Below are positions 18,173 through 27,838 of a stretch of 64,000 nucleotides of DNA, in pieces (position 1 is the first letter of the stretch; every line of letters starts with the position of its first letter). Made by a program: the position numbers and the translations under genes. A model generated the notes under the pieces. It was given only the letters and a program-made list of their open reading frames with translations, searched no databases and had not been told where the DNA came from. Origin of the DNA: Lentilactobacillus senioris DSM 24302 = JCM 17472. Lineage in GTDB: Bacteria > Bacillota > Bacilli > Lactobacillales > Lactobacillaceae. The stretch lies in assembly GCF_001436555.1 (NCBI RefSeq), contig NZ_AYZR01000008.1:62001-126000 (forward strand), read 5' to 3'.

Positions 18173-19048
18173 ATGAAGGCTAAAAAATTATATTTCAGTT
18201 TATTAGGAATTGTGCTGGTGAGTTTAGTAGCGTTTGCCTACATAACTCGGGACCAAAAAAGTGCTCAAAATGAAACTATCACTGCGGTGGGTTCAACGGC
18301 ATTGCAACCGTTAATGGAAGCCGCAGCAGAACAATACACTACTGAACATACCGGAGTAAACATTAATGTTCAAGGTGGCGGTTCTGGAACTGGGTTAAGC
18401 CAAATTGCTACCGGAGCGGTTAATATGGGTAATTCAGACTTATTTGCTCAAGAAAAAGAAGGAATTAACCCCAAAGGATTAGTTGATCATCTTATAGCGG
18501 TGGACGGCGTAGCGGTAGTGACTAATAAGCAAGCGGGCATCAAGAATTTAACCACAAAGCAGTTAATTGCCATTTTTACGGGCAAGGTAACTAATTGGCG
18601 CCAAGTAGGTGGTAAAGATTTACCGATCACCGTTATTAACCGAACTGCCGGCAGTGGAACCCGAGTTACCTTTGAACGCTACGGTTTAAAAAACACACCA
18701 AGTATGACGGCTCAAGAACAAGATTCATCCGGAACCGTTCGTCAAATCGTTAGTTCGACTCCCGGTGCAATAAGTTATCTTTCGTTTGGCTTTGTGAATA
18801 ACACAATAACGACTCCGACTCTAAACAACATAGCTCCAACCAAGCAAAACGTGCAGACTAATAAGTGGCCAATTTGGTCTTATGAACACGTCTATACGCA
18901 CGGTGAAGCTAAGGGCCTTACTAAAAAATTCCTGCAGTATCTTACTAGTGATACTGTCCAAAAATCTCTATTTTCTAGTTTAAAATACATCCAAGTCGAT
19001 CAGATGCAATACCAACGGACAGCTGATGGGCGGATAGTAAGGAAGTGA
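18173..19048 (+). CDS. pstS: Phosphate-binding protein PstS, apparently membrane-anchored without a lipobox
   Basis: The 291-residue extracellular solute-binding protein delivers phosphate to PstCA. Phosphate-site segments are visible: VGSTALQPL near residue 40, GGGSGTGL near 67, and NRTAGSGTR near 155. One hydrophobic N-terminal segment (about 5-24) is present, but there is no cysteine anywhere in the protein, so it cannot be a standard lipoprotein; it would be held by an uncleaved signal anchor or released. The start at ATG 18173 follows AAGGGAGGAG. It heads the operon pstS-pstC-pstA-pstB-pstB-phoU. Confidence 0.93.
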   Translation: MKAKKLYFSLLGIVLVSLVAFAYITRDQKSAQNETITAVGSTALQPLMEAAAEQYTTEHTGVNINVQGGGSGTGLSQIATGAVNMGNSDLFAQEKEGINPKGLVDHLIAVDGVAVVTNKQAGIKNLTTKQLIAIFTGKVTNWRQVGGKDLPITVINRTAGSGTRVTFERYGLKNTPSMTAQEQDSSGTVRQIVSSTPGAISYLSFGFVNNTITTPTLNNIAPTKQNVQTNKWPIWSYEHVYTHGEAKGLTKKFLQYLTSDTVQKSLFSSLKYIQVDQMQYQRTADGRIVRK

Positions 19049-19052
19049 TCAA

Positions 19053-19988
19053 ATGACTCCAAAAAGTAATTTAAAAACACAAAAACTACTTACTAAATCT
19101 AAAACAGCACGCTATGAACAACGGGGAAAATTCATCAGTGTTTTAACCCTAGCGTTGATTATGGTAATTGTAATTGGGATTATTGGCTTTATCCTAGTTA
19201 AGGGTGTCACTATGTTTATCAATGATCACGTGAGCCTTAAAGATTTCTTCTTAGGAACGAATTGGAATCCAGGCTCCACTACTCCATCCGGTCAACCAGC
19301 CGTAGGCGCTCTACCAATGATCGTAGGTTCGTTTGGGGTGACCTTACTAGCAGCATTATTAGCAACGCCGTTTGCAATTGGAACAGCCATTTTTATGACT
19401 GAATTGTCCTCTAAGAAAGAAGCTAGCTTTTTACAAATGGTAGTAGAACTACTTGTTGGTATTCCTTCAGTAGTGTATGGATTTATTGGATTAACAATTG
19501 TGGTGCCATTTGTGCGTAACACTTTAGGTGGTAGTGGCTTTGGAATATTATCTGGGACGTTTGTCCTCTTCGTTATGATTTTACCAACCATTGTTTCCAT
19601 GACGGTCGATGCCCTAAAATCAGTACCCAACCACTACCGGCAAGCGGCCTTCGCCTTGGGGGCTACTCAATGGCAAACTATTTGGAAAGTGGTTCTACGT
19701 TCAGCAACCCCTGGCATTTTAACCGCGATTGTTTTTGGAATGGCTCGGGCATTTGGTGAAGCCTTAGCCGTACAAATGGTGATCGGAAATGCCGCGTTGA
19801 TGCCACATAGTTTGATTTCACCGGCTTCGACATTGACCTCCGTATTAACGGCTGGCATGGGTAATACAGTGATGGGATCACTACAAAATAATGCTCTTTG
19901 GTCGTTAGCACTAGTGCTATTAACGATGTCATTAATTTTCAACTTAATCGTGCATTTAATTGGTCGAAAGGGGGCTTTTAAGAAATGA
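19053..19988 (+). CDS. pstC: Phosphate ABC transporter permease PstC
   Basis: A 311-residue inner permease subunit. It has a hydrophobic N-terminal anchor near 35-60, and the six-helix ABC permease domain follows. The cytoplasmic EAA-like loop reads FALGATQWQTIWKVVLRSATPGI (positions about 19642-19710 in DNA). It pairs with PstA to form the channel. It begins 4 bp after pstS and overlaps pstA by 4 bp (ATGA), so translation is coupled. Confidence 0.95.
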   Translation: MTPKSNLKTQKLLTKSKTARYEQRGKFISVLTLALIMVIVIGIIGFILVKGVTMFINDHVSLKDFFLGTNWNPGSTTPSGQPAVGALPMIVGSFGVTLLAALLATPFAIGTAIFMTELSSKKEASFLQMVVELLVGIPSVVYGFIGLTIVVPFVRNTLGGSGFGILSGTFVLFVMILPTIVSMTVDALKSVPNHYRQAAFALGATQWQTIWKVVLRSATPGILTAIVFGMARAFGEALAVQMVIGNAALMPHSLISPASTLTSVLTAGMGNTVMGSLQNNALWSLALVLLTMSLIFNLIVHLIGRKGAFKK

Positions 19989-20875
19989 AAGCTAATCAAC
20001 GTAAAAACCAAATTGCAATTAGTGGAGTTCGAGTAATTGCTGCTTTAGTAGTCATTATCTTGGCCCTACTACTTGGATACATTTTCGTTAGAGGTCTACC
20101 ATACGTTAACTGGCATTTCTTAACTAGCCCAGCTAAGCCGTTTCAAGCTGGTGGGGGAATTGGCATTCAGTTGTTCAATTCGTTTTACCTACTAATCTTA
20201 ACGCTAATCATTTCACTGCCAATTTCATTGGGAGCAGCCATCTACTTGAATCAATACGCTAAGGATAACTGGTTAACCTCTGTGATGCGGACCAGTATTG
20301 AAATTTTAAGTTCTTTACCATCTGTAGTGGTGGGGTTATTTGGTTTCTTACTTTTCGTAATTCAAATGGGATATGGCTTCTCAATTCTTTCGGGGGCCTT
20401 AACCCTAGCAGTTTTTAACTTACCATTACTAACTAGAAGTGTTGAAGATGCAATCGGCAGTGTTGATGATAATCAACTTCAAGGTGGCTTGGGTTTAGGT
20501 CTTTCAAAATTTGAAACCATTACCCATATCGTAGTACCAGCAGCTTTACCTAGCATTATCAGTGGGGTAATCTTATCAGCTGGTCGTATTTTTGGTGAAG
20601 CGGCTGCCCTGATTTACACTGCCGGACAAAGTGCACCGACATTAGATTTTACTGATTGGAATCCGTTTAATAGTGCTAGTCCGCTAAACCCGATGCGGCC
20701 TGCAGAAACTTTGGCAGTTCACATCTGGAAAATTAATTCTGAAGGAATTATGCCTGATGGTACCCAAGTTTCAGCTGGTTCAGCAGCAGTCTTGGTTTTG
20801 GCTATTTTGGTCTTTAACTTGTTGGCCCGTTACCTGGGAAGAAAAATTTTCAAGAAAATGACGGCTACCGATTAA
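19985..20875 (+). CDS. pstA: Phosphate ABC transporter permease PstA
   Basis: A 296-residue second permease subunit with about six membrane helices. The EAA loop GLGLSKFETITHIVVPAALP is near residues 169-188, and AGRIFGEAAALIYTAG follows. It overlaps pstC by 4 bp and is followed after 12 bp by the first pstB. It completes the membrane part of the phosphate importer. Confidence 0.95.
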   Translation: MKANQRKNQIAISGVRVIAALVVIILALLLGYIFVRGLPYVNWHFLTSPAKPFQAGGGIGIQLFNSFYLLILTLIISLPISLGAAIYLNQYAKDNWLTSVMRTSIEILSSLPSVVVGLFGFLLFVIQMGYGFSILSGALTLAVFNLPLLTRSVEDAIGSVDDNQLQGGLGLGLSKFETITHIVVPAALPSIISGVILSAGRIFGEAAALIYTAGQSAPTLDFTDWNPFNSASPLNPMRPAETLAVHIWKINSEGIMPDGTQVSAGSAAVLVLAILVFNLLARYLGRKIFKKMTATD

Positions 20876-20887
20876 GGAGGAACCATA

Positions 20888-21682
20888 ATGTTACAAACAG
20901 CAGAGCAGTACTTATATCAATTTGATAAAGAAACTCCCATTGCGATCTCTACTGATAAACTCAACGTTTTTTACGACGATCAGCACGCCATGATTGATGC
21001 TTCCTTGGCCTTCAAACAAAATACGATTACCGCTTTAATTGGGCCCTCTGGTTCCGGCAAATCTACGTATTTACGGTCTTTAAACCGGATGAATGATGAT
21101 GTTGCCACCGTTACTGGTCAAATTAATTTTCAAGATATTAATATTAATCAACCAGCAGTAGACGTTTACGAAGTTAGACGGCAAATTGGAATGGTGTTTC
21201 AGCGGCCTAATCCATTTGCCAAGTCAATCTATGACAATATTACCTTTGCTTTAAAGCGGCGAGGGATCACGGATAAGCAGACACTAGATGAAATTGTAGA
21301 AACTTCCTTAAAGCAAGCAGCTATCTGGGATCAGGTAAAGGATCAACTAAACAAGAGTGCTTTAGCCTTATCTGGGGGCCAAGCACAAAGAATTTGTATC
21401 GCCAGGGCATTAGCCGTGAAGCCAGAGATTTTATTGTTAGATGAACCAGCTAGTGCCTTAGATCCGATTTCGACTGCCCAGTTGGAAGAGACGCTAAAGG
21501 GACTTAAAAAACAATATACGATTATTATCGTCACTCATAATATGCAACAAGCGGCTCGTTTGAGTGATTACACGGTCTTTTTTGACCAAGGTAGAGTGGT
21601 GGAATACAACCAAACTAGAAAAGTATTTACCCGTCCTAAGATGGACCGTACTAACGATTATGTTTCTGGTAATTTTGGATAG
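20888..21682 (+). CDS. pstB: Phosphate ABC transporter ATPase PstB, first copy
   Basis: A 264-residue ATPase that powers PstCA. Walker [10 protein letters not shown] is at 52-60, the ABC signature is LSGGQAQR, and Walker [13 protein letters not shown] and the switch histidine in VTHNMQQ are all present. An N-terminal extension of about 20 residues distinguishes it from the next copy. Tandem pstB genes are common in Firmicutes; the two proteins may form homo- or heterodimers. It starts 12 bp after pstA behind AAGGAGG. Confidence 0.94.
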   Translation: MLQTAEQYLYQFDKETPIAISTDKLNVFYDDQHAMIDASLAFKQNTITALIGPSGSGKSTYLRSLNRMNDDVATVTGQINFQDININQPAVDVYEVRRQIGMVFQRPNPFAKSIYDNITFALKRRGITDKQTLDEIVETSLKQAAIWDQVKDQLNKSALALSGGQAQRICIARALAVKPEILLLDEPASALDPISTAQLEETLKGLKKQYTIIIVTHNMQQAARLSDYTVFFDQGRVVEYNQTRKVFTRPKMDRTNDYVSGNFG

Positions 21683-21693
21683 GAGGCGGCTTA

Positions 21694-22449
21694 ATGAGCG
21701 CAATTATTGAATCTCAAAATTTAAACCTCTTTTATGGTGATTTTCAGGCTTTATATGACATTAATCTTGCTTTTGAACCCAACGAAATTACTGCTTTAAT
21801 TGGTCCGTCGGGCTGTGGTAAGTCCACGTTTTTACGTAGCTTAAACCGAATGAATGACTTAATTGATGGGGTTAAAATTCAAGGTAAAATCCTATTTCAA
21901 GGTAATGATATTTATGCTCCTCATGTTGATTTAGTAGAGTTAAGAAGCCAAATCGGAATGGTATTTCAACAACCAAATCCATTTCCTTTTTCCGTTTATG
22001 ATAATGTTAGCTTCGGTCTTAAATTAGCAGGGATTAAGGATAAAGCGCAGATTGATGCTGCGGTAGAACGGAGCTTAAAGCAGGCGGCAATTTGGGATGA
22101 AGTCAAAGACAAGTTACACCAAAACGCATTATCTTTTTCTGGAGGACAACAACAACGAATCTGTATTGCCCGAGTTTTGGCAGTCTCTCCAGAGGTCATT
22201 TTAATGGACGAACCTACTAGTGCCTTGGATCCCATTTCTAGCGCTAAAGTAGAAGAAACCATGTTAGAGTTAAAAGAACAATACACGATTATTACCGTAA
22301 CACATAATTTGGCTCAAGCTGGTAGAATTTCAGATCGAACGGCTTTCTTCAATGCTGGCAAGATTGTTGAGTTTGATAAAACTAAGAAAATGTTTTTAAA
22401 GCCGGCTAAACAAGAAACTGCGGATTACTTAGCTGGTAAATTTGGATAG
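21694..22449 (+). CDS. pstB: Phosphate ABC transporter ATPase PstB, second copy
   Basis: A 251-residue ATPase closely similar to the preceding one. Walker [10 protein letters not shown] is at 37-45, the signature is FSGGQQQR, Walker B is [11 protein letters not shown], and the switch histidine is in VTHNLAQ. It starts 11 bp after the first copy behind AGGAGG. Both genes are intact, so this is retained paralogy rather than decay. Confidence 0.94.
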   Translation: MSAIIESQNLNLFYGDFQALYDINLAFEPNEITALIGPSGCGKSTFLRSLNRMNDLIDGVKIQGKILFQGNDIYAPHVDLVELRSQIGMVFQQPNPFPFSVYDNVSFGLKLAGIKDKAQIDAAVERSLKQAAIWDEVKDKLHQNALSFSGGQQQRICIARVLAVSPEVILMDEPTSALDPISSAKVEETMLELKEQYTIITVTHNLAQAGRISDRTAFFNAGKIVEFDKTKKMFLKPAKQETADYLAGKFG

Positions 22450-22461
22450 GAGGAAGTAAAG

Positions 22462-23121
22462 ATGAAAATTATTGAACAGGAACTAGCTAAATTAAATTCA
22501 CAATTTGTGGAAATGGGATCCTTAGCTACTGAATCGGTAGTTAAGGCTGGAAAATCATTTGTTGATCATGATGTTCAACTAGCACAAGAAGTAATTGATT
22601 CAGATCACACTATCAATGACCTCCAAACTCAGTTAGAAAAAAAATCGTTTGAATTAATTGCACTGTATCAACCAGTAGCGGCGGATTTAAGACACGTGGT
22701 GGGAGTATTAAAAGCTGTGACTGATCTGGAACGAATCGGCGATCATGCTAGAAACGTTGCCAGAAGAACTATCAAGTTACAGAGTTTGACTCATTTGCCT
22801 GAGATTGAAGCCAATGTTAAAGAGATGGCCGAAGAGGTTACAGAAGAACTACAGGACGCCTTAAACAGTTATGCTGCGGTTGACCAAGAAGCTGCTGAAG
22901 CAATTCCGGAAAAGTACAATGAAACGATCAACGGTATGTATGATCAAATTGCCGGCCCTAGTTATCAGGCCATGTCCCAAAATCCAGGATTAATCAATTC
23001 CGCCATTGTTTATTTAAAAGTTGCTCAAGATTTGGGCAGGATTAGTGACTATGGGATTAATATCTGTGAATGGACCGTTTATTTAGCTACCGGTAAAATT
23101 ATTGAATTAAAAAATTACTAG
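22462..23121 (+). CDS. phoU: Phosphate signalling regulator PhoU
   Basis: A 219-residue all-helical protein made of two similar three-helix bundles. Metal-binding PhoU motifs appear in each repeat: ADLRHVVGVLKAVTDLERIGDHARN (about residues 74-98) and VAQDLGRISDYGINI near 190. PhoU connects the Pst transporter with PhoR and restrains phosphate uptake when phosphate is plentiful. It is the last gene of the operon, 12 bp after pstB and followed by a terminator. Its presence supports sensing through Pst-PhoU, in line with the reduced PhoR. Confidence 0.95.
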   Translation: MKIIEQELAKLNSQFVEMGSLATESVVKAGKSFVDHDVQLAQEVIDSDHTINDLQTQLEKKSFELIALYQPVAADLRHVVGVLKAVTDLERIGDHARNVARRTIKLQSLTHLPEIEANVKEMAEEVTEELQDALNSYAAVDQEAAEAIPEKYNETINGMYDQIAGPSYQAMSQNPGLINSAIVYLKVAQDLGRISDYGINICEWTVYLATGKIIELKNY

Positions 23122-23149
23122 ATTTAATAGGTTAAAAATCACTAATTTT

Positions 23150-23181
23150 AGTGCTACAGACTTGAATGTAGCGCTTTTTTT
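23150..23181 (+). terminator. Terminator of the pst-phoU operon
   Basis: A 9-bp stem (23150-23158 with 23167-23175, one wobble) is followed by seven T residues. Confidence 0.85.
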
Positions 23182-23220
23182 GGATACTCTATGATTAGAC
23201 AACTATGTAGGAGGAAAACG

Positions 23221-23526
23221 ATGAAATCAAAGAAAAAATTTAGACGCTCCAACACTAACCAAGTAGTAGCTGGGGTCTTAGGTGGTATTGGAGAATACTT
23301 TGATTGGAATGCCAACTTACTTAGGATTTTATTTGTGGTTTTGTGTTTGACTCCGGGGATAGGAATCTTTTGTGTAATTGGTTATATACTATTGGCAATC
23401 TTTATGCCAAGTGAGGTAGTAAATCAACCTGCTACTCCATTTAATAACTTTAAAACTAAAAATCAGGGTCGCAAGGTAATTCACGGTGTTGAAGAACAAG
23501 ATATCAACGACTCAAAGAGGGGATAA
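23221..23526 (+). CDS. PspC-domain membrane protein (YvlC-like)
   Basis: A 101-residue protein with a basic N-terminus, the PspC-domain opening NQVVAGVLGGIGEYFDWN, and a hydrophobic hairpin (about residues 33-62) with PGIGIFCVIGYILLAIFMP. PspC proteins take part in envelope-stress sensing. I start it at ATG 23221 behind AGGAGG; an earlier in-frame ATG lacks a ribosome binding site. In B. subtilis the yvlC-yvlD pair also lies just upstream of hprK, so position supports the call. The soluble C-terminal 35 residues are unassigned. Confidence 0.85.
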   Translation: MKSKKKFRRSNTNQVVAGVLGGIGEYFDWNANLLRILFVVLCLTPGIGIFCVIGYILLAIFMPSEVVNQPATPFNNFKTKNQGRKVIHGVEEQDINDSKRG

Positions 23527-23529
23527 ATA

Positions 23530-23886
23530 TTGAATTTTTTGACTAACATTATTGTGAACGCAATAATTTTCGTAGCTTTAAGTGGCTTTTGGCCTAACTC
23601 ATTTCATGTTTCTAGCATTTGGGTGGCTTTAGGGGCGGCGGTAGTATTAGCTATCTTGAATGTTTTAGTTAAACCTATTATTAAGTTCTTTTCGTTTCCC
23701 ATCACTATTGTGACTTTAGGATTGTTCAGTTTGGTGATTAATGGTCTTATGCTAGAAATTACATCGTGGATCGTTGGTAGCCAATTTTGGTTCTCATCTT
23801 TTTGGGTGGCCATCGGAATTGCAATATTGATGTCTATTATCGATGTGATTGTAAACGAATTCTTTAGTCACCAACATTCTGATTAA
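23530..23886 (+). CDS. Phage-holin-4-2-superfamily membrane protein (YvlD-like)
   Basis: A 118-residue protein with four hydrophobic segments and the family stretch NVLVKPIIKFFSFPITIVTLG. The family name comes from sequence resemblance; there are no phage genes nearby. Next to a PspC gene and hprK it corresponds to YvlD, which accompanies envelope-stress genes. It begins at TTG 23530 behind GAGGGG, 3 bp after the preceding stop, so it is co-transcribed. Confidence 0.85.
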   Translation: MNFLTNIIVNAIIFVALSGFWPNSFHVSSIWVALGAAVVLAILNVLVKPIIKFFSFPITIVTLGLFSLVINGLMLEITSWIVGSQFWFSSFWVAIGIAILMSIIDVIVNEFFSHQHSD

Positions 23887-23931
23887 TTAAAGTGCTAAAA
23901 TTAAAGGAAATGAAGTGAGGAGGAAGGTCTT

Positions 23932-24975
23932 TTGGCGGAAAGTGTTAGTGTTTACGACCTTGTTCAAAATGCTCGGTTGAGTGTTTATTATGGAGAAGAA
24001 TTTTTAAAAACGCGTAGAATTTCAACAAGCGATATTTCTCGACCAGGCTTAGAATTAACTGGTTTTTTCAATTATTATCCTGCTAAGCGGGTACAATTAT
24101 TAGGAATTACCGAAATTTCTTATGCTAATCGAATGGAACCCGAAAAATTACTGGAAGTAATGCAGGAAATGTGTCGTCCTGAAACACCAGCATTTGTCAT
24201 TTCAACTCAATTAGATCCACCAGAAGAATTATTACAAGCTGCTAAACAAGCCCATATTCCAGTTTTAGGAACCAAGTTAACTACTTCACGGGTTTTGTCG
24301 AACATGACTAATTACTTAGAAGATGAATTGGCGGAACGTAAATCCCTACATGGAGTTTTGGTAGATGTTTATGGGTTAGGTTTGCTGATTACCGGTGATA
24401 GTGGTATTGGTAAAAGTGAAACAGCTCTAGAATTGGTTAAGCGAGGACATCGGTTGATTGCTGATGATCGAGTGGAAGTTTACCAACAAGATGAACAGAC
24501 TCTGATGGGGACTGCTCCAGCTATTTTACAACACCTCTTAGAAATTCGCGGTATCGGTATTATTGACGTTATGACGTTGTTTGGGACCGGGGCTGTTAGA
24601 AGTCGGACTAAAGTAGCATTAATTGTTAATCTGGCTAATTATTCTAAAGATGATAAGTACGACAGGTTAGGAAATGGAACTGAGAATGTTCAGATCTTTG
24701 ATGTACAGGTTCCTAAGATTACAATTCCGGTTCGAACAGGGCGAAACTTAGCGATCATCATTGAAGCAGCCGCAATGAACTTCCGGGCTCAGTCAATGGG
24801 ATATGATGCTACGGCTACGTTTGATCGAAATTTGAACAATTTAATTAAACAAAATAGCGAAAGTGATACATCCGAAGAACAGAAAAACGAAAAAATCATT
24901 GAACAAAATGAAGCTGCAATTGCTCCAGAAACCCAGTCCACTGACGATGGTGAGACCAAAACAGATAAGGAGTAA
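23932..24975 (+). CDS. hprK: HPr kinase/phosphorylase
   Basis: HprK phosphorylates HPr at Ser46 when glycolytic intermediates are high and reverses this when phosphate is high. It thereby drives CcpA-mediated catabolite control. Walker A GDSGIGKS is at 155-162, the catalytic H140 in SLHGVL is present, and the family signature LEIRGIGIIDV lies downstream. The length of 347 exceeds the usual 310-320 because of an acidic, glutamine-rich tail from about residue 308. It starts at TTG 23932 after GGAGGAAGG and is followed 6 bp later by lgt, the usual Firmicutes order. Confidence 0.96.
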   Translation: MAESVSVYDLVQNARLSVYYGEEFLKTRRISTSDISRPGLELTGFFNYYPAKRVQLLGITEISYANRMEPEKLLEVMQEMCRPETPAFVISTQLDPPEELLQAAKQAHIPVLGTKLTTSRVLSNMTNYLEDELAERKSLHGVLVDVYGLGLLITGDSGIGKSETALELVKRGHRLIADDRVEVYQQDEQTLMGTAPAILQHLLEIRGIGIIDVMTLFGTGAVRSRTKVALIVNLANYSKDDKYDRLGNGTENVQIFDVQVPKITIPVRTGRNLAIIIEAAAMNFRAQSMGYDATATFDRNLNNLIKQNSESDTSEEQKNEKIIEQNEAAIAPETQSTDDGETKTDKE

Positions 24976-24981
24976 TTTATT

Positions 24982-25803
24982 GTGATACAGAGTTTGGCTT
25001 TAAATCCGATTGCATTTCATTTAGGTGGAATTGAAGTCCACTGGTATGGCATTATTATTGCCAGTGCCGTTTTACTAGCCGTTTTTTTGGCAACCAGGGA
25101 AGGCAGCCGCCGGGGAATTGATCCGGATAATATTTATGATATGATTTTGTGGGCTTTACCAGCCGCCTTGATTTGTGCAAGACTATATTATGTAATCTTT
25201 GAATGGGGTTACTATTCTAAACATCTTGATGAAATCATTCGAATTTGGGATGGCGGAATTGCTATCTATGGCTCTTTAATTGGGGCTTTAGCGGTCATTA
25301 TTTGGTATTGTCGTAAGCACTTCATTTCAGTTTGGTTAATGCTGGATGTAGCAGCCCCCACTGTTATTTTGGCCCAGGCTATTGGCCGCTGGGGCAACTT
25401 TATGAATCAGGAAGCTTTTGGACAGGTAACCACGTTAAAATTTTTACAAGGGTTACACTTACCAGAGTGGATTATCAATCAAATGAACATTACTGGTATG
25501 TATCGACAACCAACTTTTTTGTATGAATCGGTTTGGAGTCTATTAGGATTTGTTGTATTAATGACGTTACGGCACAATCCACACCTCTTTAAACAGGGGG
25601 AAGTCTTTTTAACTTATGTTGCTTGGTATTCTTTTGGTCGCTTTTTCGTAGAGGGAATGCGAACTGATAGCTTAATGCTGGGCGGTTTGCGAATTTCTCA
25701 GATATTATCAGTAATTTTATTTATTGGAGCTATTGGAGTTTTTATTTATCGTAGAAGAAAACGGCAACCTTGGTATCTTACCGGGACCACAAATGATGAT
25801 TGA
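24982..25803 (+). CDS. lgt: Prolipoprotein diacylglyceryl transferase
   Basis: Lgt moves diacylglycerol from phosphatidylglycerol to the lipobox cysteine of prolipoproteins at the membrane. The 273-residue polytopic protein contains the Lgt signature [13 protein letters not shown] (about 137-149), the [10 protein letters not shown] segment, and the C-terminal [13 protein letters not shown]. It starts at GTG 24982 behind AAGGAG, tightly coupled to hprK. gpsA, whose product supplies glycerol phosphate for phospholipids, follows. Confidence 0.96.
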   Translation: MIQSLALNPIAFHLGGIEVHWYGIIIASAVLLAVFLATREGSRRGIDPDNIYDMILWALPAALICARLYYVIFEWGYYSKHLDEIIRIWDGGIAIYGSLIGALAVIIWYCRKHFISVWLMLDVAAPTVILAQAIGRWGNFMNQEAFGQVTTLKFLQGLHLPEWIINQMNITGMYRQPTFLYESVWSLLGFVVLMTLRHNPHLFKQGEVFLTYVAWYSFGRFFVEGMRTDSLMLGGLRISQILSVILFIGAIGVFIYRRRKRQPWYLTGTTNDD

Positions 25804-25821
25804 ATTTAAGGAGAACATAAT

Positions 25822-26838
25822 ATGGCAGAAAAAATTGCGATACTAGGTGCAGGTTCGTGGGGTAGTATTTTGGCCAGTGTTTTGGATGAAAATGGTTCGG
25901 AAGTTCGAATCTGGTCTTATAATCCAGAGCAGGTAAAGGAACTAAACGAAAAACATACTAATAAACGCTACGTTAAAGATTATACTTACTCTGAAAGTAT
26001 TGTAGCGTATTCAGACATTGAAATCGCGATTGAAGATGCGGATGATATCTTATTCGTTGTACCTACTCAAGTCACTAGAAGTGTGGCTCGCCAAGTAGGA
26101 GAGATCATGAAACGAACGGGTCAGAAGGCTACTATTTTGCACGCTTCTAAAGGAATAGAAGAGAAGACTTACGATCGGCTATCTCAAGTTTTAGCTGAGG
26201 AAATTGCTCCTGAAAATAGAGATGCAATCGCTGTTTTATCAGGGCCAAGCCAAGCTGAAGATGTTGCCCGCCACGATATCACTTTAGTGACCGTTGCTAG
26301 TGAAAATCAGCACGCTGCTGAAAAATTACAAAAGTTGTTTATGAATAACTACTTCCGGGTTTATACTAATGACGATGTTATTGGTGTTGAAATTGGAGCA
26401 GCGTTAAAGAACATCATTGCATTAGGGGCTGGTGCCCTCCATGGTTTAGGATATGGTGATAATGCTAAAGCTGCCTTGATGACCCGAGGCTTAGCTGAAA
26501 TTTCTCGGTTGGGAACTTCCTTTGGGGCTAATCCGTTAACCTTTATTGGGTTATCCGGTGTTGGCGATATTATTGTGACCGCTACTAGTACTAATTCTCG
26601 TAATTGGCGAGCCGGCAATGAATTAGGTCAAGGCAAATCATTGTCCGAAGTAGTAGAAAATATGGGAATGGTAATCGAAGGGGTTGCCACTGCTAGAGCA
26701 GCCTATGAATTATCTCAAGAACGAGGCATTGAAATGCCAATTACCACTGCAATTTACAAAGTTTTATATGAAAACCTAGAAATTAGGGATGCTATTCGGT
26801 GGGCAATGACCCGTGATGGCAAAGCCGAAATTGGCTAA
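25822..26838 (+). CDS. gpsA: Glycerol-3-phosphate dehydrogenase [NAD(P)+]
   Basis: GpsA reduces dihydroxyacetone phosphate to sn-glycerol-3-phosphate, the backbone of phospholipids and teichoic acids. The 338-residue enzyme opens with the nucleotide-binding loop [10 protein letters not shown] (about 8-17). It has [12 protein letters not shown] and the catalytic-lysine segment [17 protein letters not shown], followed by the helical C-terminal domain. It starts 19 bp after lgt with AAGGAGA as ribosome binding site and continues the hprK-lgt-gpsA-galU run. Confidence 0.96.
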   Translation: MAEKIAILGAGSWGSILASVLDENGSEVRIWSYNPEQVKELNEKHTNKRYVKDYTYSESIVAYSDIEIAIEDADDILFVVPTQVTRSVARQVGEIMKRTGQKATILHASKGIEEKTYDRLSQVLAEEIAPENRDAIAVLSGPSQAEDVARHDITLVTVASENQHAAEKLQKLFMNNYFRVYTNDDVIGVEIGAALKNIIALGAGALHGLGYGDNAKAALMTRGLAEISRLGTSFGANPLTFIGLSGVGDIIVTATSTNSRNWRAGNELGQGKSLSEVVENMGMVIEGVATARAAYELSQERGIEMPITTAIYKVLYENLEIRDAIRWAMTRDGKAEIG

Positions 26839-26858
26839 AAAAATTAAGGAGTTTATCA

Positions 26859-27761
26859 ATGACCAAAAAAGTAACTAAAGCAGTAATTCCAGCAGCAGGG
26901 TTAGGGACCCGCTTTTTACCTGAAACCAAAGCATTACCTAAGGAAATGCTACCAATCGTTGATACCCCAACTATTCAATTTATCGTTGAAGAAGCGAAAA
27001 AATCTGGTATTAAAGATATTGTGATCGTTATTGGTAAGGGTAAACGTTCTATTGAAGATCATTTCGATTCTAATCCAGAATTAGAAATGAACTTGGAAGA
27101 AAAGCACAAGGAAAAAATGTTAGAATCCATTCGTAAAACTAACGATATGAACATTTACTTCATTCGTCAATCTCATCCTCGCGGCTTAGGAGATGCGGTT
27201 TACACTGCTCGCAGCTTCATCGGCAACGAACCATTCGTAGTCATGCTAGGTGATGATGTGATGGAAGACAAGGTTCCGTTGACTAAGCAATTAATGGAAA
27301 GTTATGCTAACACGGGTGCTTCCACTTTAGCAGTTAAAAAAGTCCCTCACAAAGATATTTCTAAGTACGGGGTCATCGATCCTTCTAAAGAAATTAAGCC
27401 TGGGCTTTATAATGTTAAACAATTTGTGGAAAAACCATCTCCAGAAGAAGCCCCTAGTGATTTGGCAATTATTGGACGTTACCTATTAACTCCCGAAATT
27501 TTTGGTATCTTGGAACATACTGCTCCTGATGATGGTGGTGAAATTCAATTAACCACTGCCATTGATACCCTAAACAAAACCCAACGAGTGTTTGCCCACG
27601 AATTTAAAGGAAAGCGATTTGATACTGGTAACAAATTAAGCTGGTTGAAGACTAATATTACCTTTGGGCTACGGCATGAAGAAATCGCTGATGGTCTTAG
27701 AACTTACATCAAAGAGTTAGGTAAAGAGCTATCTGAAGAAGATAAAACAGAGAATAAATAA
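26859..27761 (+). CDS. galU: UTP-glucose-1-phosphate uridylyltransferase
   Basis: GalU makes UDP-glucose for glycolipids, teichoic acid glucosylation and exopolysaccharide. The 300-residue protein shows the nucleotidyltransferase opening [20 protein letters not shown] (about 12-31), the VMLGDDVM metal-binding aspartates and [13 protein letters not shown] near the C-terminus. It lies 21 bp after gpsA in the same presumed operon. Confidence 0.95.
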   Translation: MTKKVTKAVIPAAGLGTRFLPETKALPKEMLPIVDTPTIQFIVEEAKKSGIKDIVIVIGKGKRSIEDHFDSNPELEMNLEEKHKEKMLESIRKTNDMNIYFIRQSHPRGLGDAVYTARSFIGNEPFVVMLGDDVMEDKVPLTKQLMESYANTGASTLAVKKVPHKDISKYGVIDPSKEIKPGLYNVKQFVEKPSPEEAPSDLAIIGRYLLTPEIFGILEHTAPDDGGEIQLTTAIDTLNKTQRVFAHEFKGKRFDTGNKLSWLKTNITFGLRHEEIADGLRTYIKELGKELSEEDKTENK

Positions 27762-27838
27762 AATACTGGACAAACTTACTTTTTAATAGTAAAGTCTTTC
27801 TCAGATATTAAAGGTATTTCTTTATGAGGAGGAGCCAA

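Noticed and set aside
20888-22449. Recent duplication of pstB as a repeat
   Set aside because: The two copies differ throughout, have different N-termini and are both intact; tandem pstB genes are an old, widespread arrangement.
23530-23886. Phage holin and hence prophage remnant
   Set aside because: The neighbour genes (pspC-like, hprK, lgt) are the conserved chromosomal context of yvlD; no phage genes are present.
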